This document shows positions 6,918 to 8,917 of a stretch of DNA of 8,917 nucleotides, piece by piece. How positions within the stretch are numbered: position 1 is the first letter of the stretch; each line of letters begins with the position of its first letter. The stretch is taken from positions 1 to 8,917 of the forward strand of contig JBKPBQ010000518.1 of assembly GCA_046726955.1 (NCBI GenBank), read 5' to 3'. The notes beneath the pieces are model-generated. The model was given only the letters and a program-made list of their open reading frames with translations, was not told the origin of the DNA and ran no database searches. The translations under genes were made by a program, and so were the position numbers. The stretch comes from CAVPGH01 sp046726955. GTDB lineage: Bacteria; Acidobacteriota; Vicinamibacteria; Fen-336.

Positions 6918-8291
6918 ATGGCCGCCGACCAGAGCCCTCCGGGCCGCCTGCTCCTCGAGGACGCGGCGCGCCGCGCGATCCGCTACGCCTCCGAGGTGCG
7001 CCGGCGGCGCGTGAGCCCGTCGCCCGACGACATCCGCCTGCTCGACGAGATTTCCCGGACGCTCCCCGAGAACCCGCAGGATCCCTCGACCGTGCTTGCC
7101 CTCCTCGACGACAAGGGCTCGCCGGCCACCGTTGCCACCACCGGCGGCCGCTACTTCGGCTTCGTGGTCGGAGGGGCGCTTCCCGCGACGCTCGCCGCCA
7201 CCTGGCTCGCCAGCGCCTGGGACCAGTGCGCGGGCGTCCGCGCGCTCTCTCCCGCCGCGGCGGCGATCGAGGAGATCGCCCTCGGCTGGGTGATCGACAT
7301 CCTCGGCCTGCCCGCGGGCAGCGGGGGCGGCCTCGTCACCGGCGCCACCATGGCCAACTTCACGGGGCTCGCCGCCGCCCGCCACCGGCTTCTCTCGCGC
7401 GCGGGCTGGGACGTGGAGGCGCGCGGTCTCTACGGCGCGCCCACGCTCGAGGTCGTGGTGGGCGCCGAGGTGCACGTGAGCCTGCTGAAGGCGCTGTCGC
7501 TCCTCGGCCTGGGCAGCGAGCGCGTCGTGCGCGTGCCCGTGGACGAGCAGGGCCGCATGAGCGCGGCCGCGCTCGCGCCGCTCGGGCCGCGCACGATCCT
7601 CTGCCTCCAGGCGGGGAACGTGAACACCGGCGCCTTCGATCCGGCGCGCGAGCTCGTGGCCGCCGCCCGCACGGCAGGGGCGTGGGTGCACGTGGACGGG
7701 GCCTTCGGGCTCTGGGCCCTCGCCTCTCCCGAGAAGGCGGCGCTCGCGGACGGCTTCGCGGACGCGGACTCCTGGGCGGTGGACGCGCACAAGTGGCTGA
7801 ACGTGCCCTACGACAGCGGCCTCGCCCTCTGCCGCGATCCCGACGCGCTGCGCGCGGCGATGTCCGTGAGCGCGGCCTATCTCGTCCGCACTCCCGGCCG
7901 CGAGCCCGACGCCTTCACCCCCGAGATGTCGCGGCGCGCGCGAGGCGTCGAGGTCTGGGCGGCTCTCGCGTCGCTCGGGCGCTCGGGGCTCGCCCACCTC
8001 GTCGAGCGCACCTGCCGACACGCCCGTCGCTTCGCGGAAGGTCTCCGCGAGGCGGGATACGAGATCTTGAACGACGTCGTGTTGAACCAGGTGCTCGTGC
8101 GCTTCCGCGACGACGAGGCGACCCGGCGCGTGGTCGCCGCCATCCAGGAAGACGGCACGTGCTGGTGCGGGGGCACCGTCTGGCAGGGACGAGCGGCCAT
8201 GCGCATCGCGGTTTCGTCGTGGGTGACGACCGACGCGGACGTCGAGCAGAGCCTGGCCGCCATGAAGAGGATCGCCGCGCAGATCCCCTGA
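6918..8291 (+). CDS. PLP-dependent group II decarboxylase-like enzyme (aromatic amino-acid decarboxylase fold)
   Basis: The 457-aa protein belongs to the fold-type I group II decarboxylases, which act on amino acids such as aromatic ones or glutamate; many bacterial relatives are of unknown substrate and are often labelled aminotransferase-like. The PLP lysine is K292 in DAHKWLNVPYDSG. H186 (EVHVSLLKA) should stack on the ring, and D260 (HVDGAFG) should bind the pyridine nitrogen. The N-terminal part has GRYFGFV and TGATMANFTGLAAARH, a typical cofactor-phosphate region. The C-terminal part has GTCWCGGTVWQG and MRIAVSSW. I chose the ATG at 6918 because family similarity begins shortly after it; the in-frame extension upstream to 6726 is Arg-rich and crosses the palindrome. 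A cytoplasmic location is expected. No partner gene is evident: the neighbours are a lactonase and a kinase. Confidence 0.85.
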   Translation: MAADQSPPGRLLLEDAARRAIRYASEVRRRRVSPSPDDIRLLDEISRTLPENPQDPSTVLALLDDKGSPATVATTGGRYFGFVVGGALPATLAATWLASAWDQCAGVRALSPAAAAIEEIALGWVIDILGLPAGSGGGLVTGATMANFTGLAAARHRLLSRAGWDVEARGLYGAPTLEVVVGAEVHVSLLKALSLLGLGSERVVRVPVDEQGRMSAAALAPLGPRTILCLQAGNVNTGAFDPARELVAAARTAGAWVHVDGAFGLWALASPEKAALADGFADADSWAVDAHKWLNVPYDSGLALCRDPDALRAAMSVSAAYLVRTPGREPDAFTPEMSRRARGVEVWAALASLGRSGLAHLVERTCRHARRFAEGLREAGYEILNDVVLNQVLVRFRDDEATRRVVAAIQEDGTCWCGGTVWQGRAAMRIAVSSWVTTDADVEQSLAAMKRIAAQIP

Positions 8292-8370
8292 AGGCGCCAA
8301 CGGCCGACGTCGCGCCACCCTTCGCCGATTCCCTGCCGACGCGTCGTGCGCTCGCGCGTATCTCACGGAA

Positions 8371-8375
8371 GAGGA
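8371..8375 (+). promoter_or_regulatory. Ribosome binding site of the kinase gene
   Basis: GAGGA lies seven bases before the ATG at 8383, a good spacing, and supports that start. The 91-bp gap after the PLP-enzyme gene shows no strong terminator, so co-transcription is possible. Confidence 0.55.
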
Positions 8376-8382
8376 CGAAGAG

Positions 8383-8917
8383 ATGGCGCTCGCGCCCGGC
8401 CGGCGGATCGGACCCTACGAGGTGCTCTCGCTCGTCGGTGCGGGCGGGATGGGCGAGGTCTACCGTGCGCGCGACCGCCGCCTGGGGCGCGACGTCGCCT
8501 TGAAGGTGCTTCCCCTCGAGCACGCCGCCGATCCCGACCGCCGTCGACGCTTCGATCGGGAGGCGCGCGCGCTCGCCGCGCTCAGCCACCCGAACGTCCT
8601 CGCCCTCCACGACGCGGGGTCGGCCGATGGCACGGCCTACGCGGTCTTCGAGCTGGTCGAAGGAGAAACCCTGCGTCGGCGGCTCGAGCGCGGACCCCTC
8701 CCCGCGCGCAAGGCCGCCGAGTACGGCGCGCAAATCTGCCGGGGGCTCGCGGCCGCGCACGCACGGGGCATCGTCCACCGCGACCTGAAGCCCGAGAACC
8801 TCGCGTTCGCCGCGGACGGCGCGATCAAGATCCTGGACTTCGGCCTCGCCCGACTCGCCGGCGTCGCCGACGAGGATCGGAGCGCGGCCCCCACGACGCG
8901 CACCGCAGTGGGAATCG
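8383..8917 (+). CDS. Serine/threonine protein kinase, Hanks type (5' part, cut by window edge)
   Basis: About 178 residues of a eukaryotic-like Ser/Thr kinase are visible. The order of motifs is complete up to the activation loop: the Gly-rich loop VGAGGMGEVY (18-27), ATP-binding K41 (VALKVL), a Glu of helix C in FDREARALAAL, the catalytic loop HRDLKPEN (132-139, D134) and DFG (152-154, D152). It should therefore be an active kinase, apart from one oddity: the end of the visible activation segment reads TAVGI, where related kinases usually have G-T before the YMSPEQ segment. The next residues are outside the window. The opening GRRIGPYEVL...GAGGMGEVYRARD is typical of kinases abundant in Acidobacteriota and Myxococcota, many of which carry C-terminal WD40/TolB-like repeats or TPRs; whether this one does cannot be seen. 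Its target and its link to the neighbouring genes are unknown. Confidence 0.92.
   Translation, partial: MALAPGRRIGPYEVLSLVGAGGMGEVYRARDRRLGRDVALKVLPLEHAADPDRRRRFDREARALAALSHPNVLALHDAGSADGTAYAVFELVEGETLRRRLERGPLPARKAAEYGAQICRGLAAAHARGIVHRDLKPENLAFAADGAIKILDFGLARLAGVADEDRSAAPTTRTAVGI

Overview
The window is GC-rich chromosomal DNA from what looks like a soil-type, Gram-negative, high-GC bacterium, most likely Acidobacteriota. That placement is inferred from gene style, not from any marker gene: a Pkn-type kinase with the opening typical of that phylum, a large secreted Kelch/PKD/Ig-like protein, and a sugar-acid cluster with a Tat-exported SMP-30 lactonase. No rRNA, tRNA, CRISPR array, IS element or phage gene was seen.

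Layout. On the minus strand, positions 1-2093 encode a secreted copper-radical oxidase (galactose/glyoxal oxidase type) followed by PKD and Ig-like domains. It runs off the left edge and is broken by one in-frame TAG at codon 169. After a 207-bp spacer holding its promoter comes a minus-strand operon read from right to left: a Zn-type alcohol dehydrogenase (5548-4511), an SDR oxidoreductase (4458-3673) and an MFS sugar-acid transporter (3668-2301). Diverging from it across a 106-bp promoter region is a Tat-exported SMP-30/gluconolactonase-like protein (5655-6707). After a 210-bp spacer come a group II PLP-dependent decarboxylase-like protein (6918-8291) and the 5' part of a Ser/Thr protein kinase (8383 to the right edge), both on the plus strand.

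How the genes may work together (inference). The lactonase would act outside the cytoplasm on a sugar lactone. The MFS protein, of the anion:cation symporter type, would import the resulting sugar acid. The dehydrogenase and the SDR would oxidise or reduce it in the cytoplasm. The neighbouring secreted copper-radical oxidase could act on sugars or aldehydes upstream, but it may now be dead. The PLP enzyme and the kinase have no evident link to this pathway.

Most notable points: the nonsense codon that splits the copper-radical active site; an SDR whose catalytic Lys of YxxxK is Arg; an alcohol dehydrogenase that has lost three of four structural-zinc Cys; and -10-like boxes so close to two start codons that leaderless transcripts are likely. 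I saw no convincing wholly new system.
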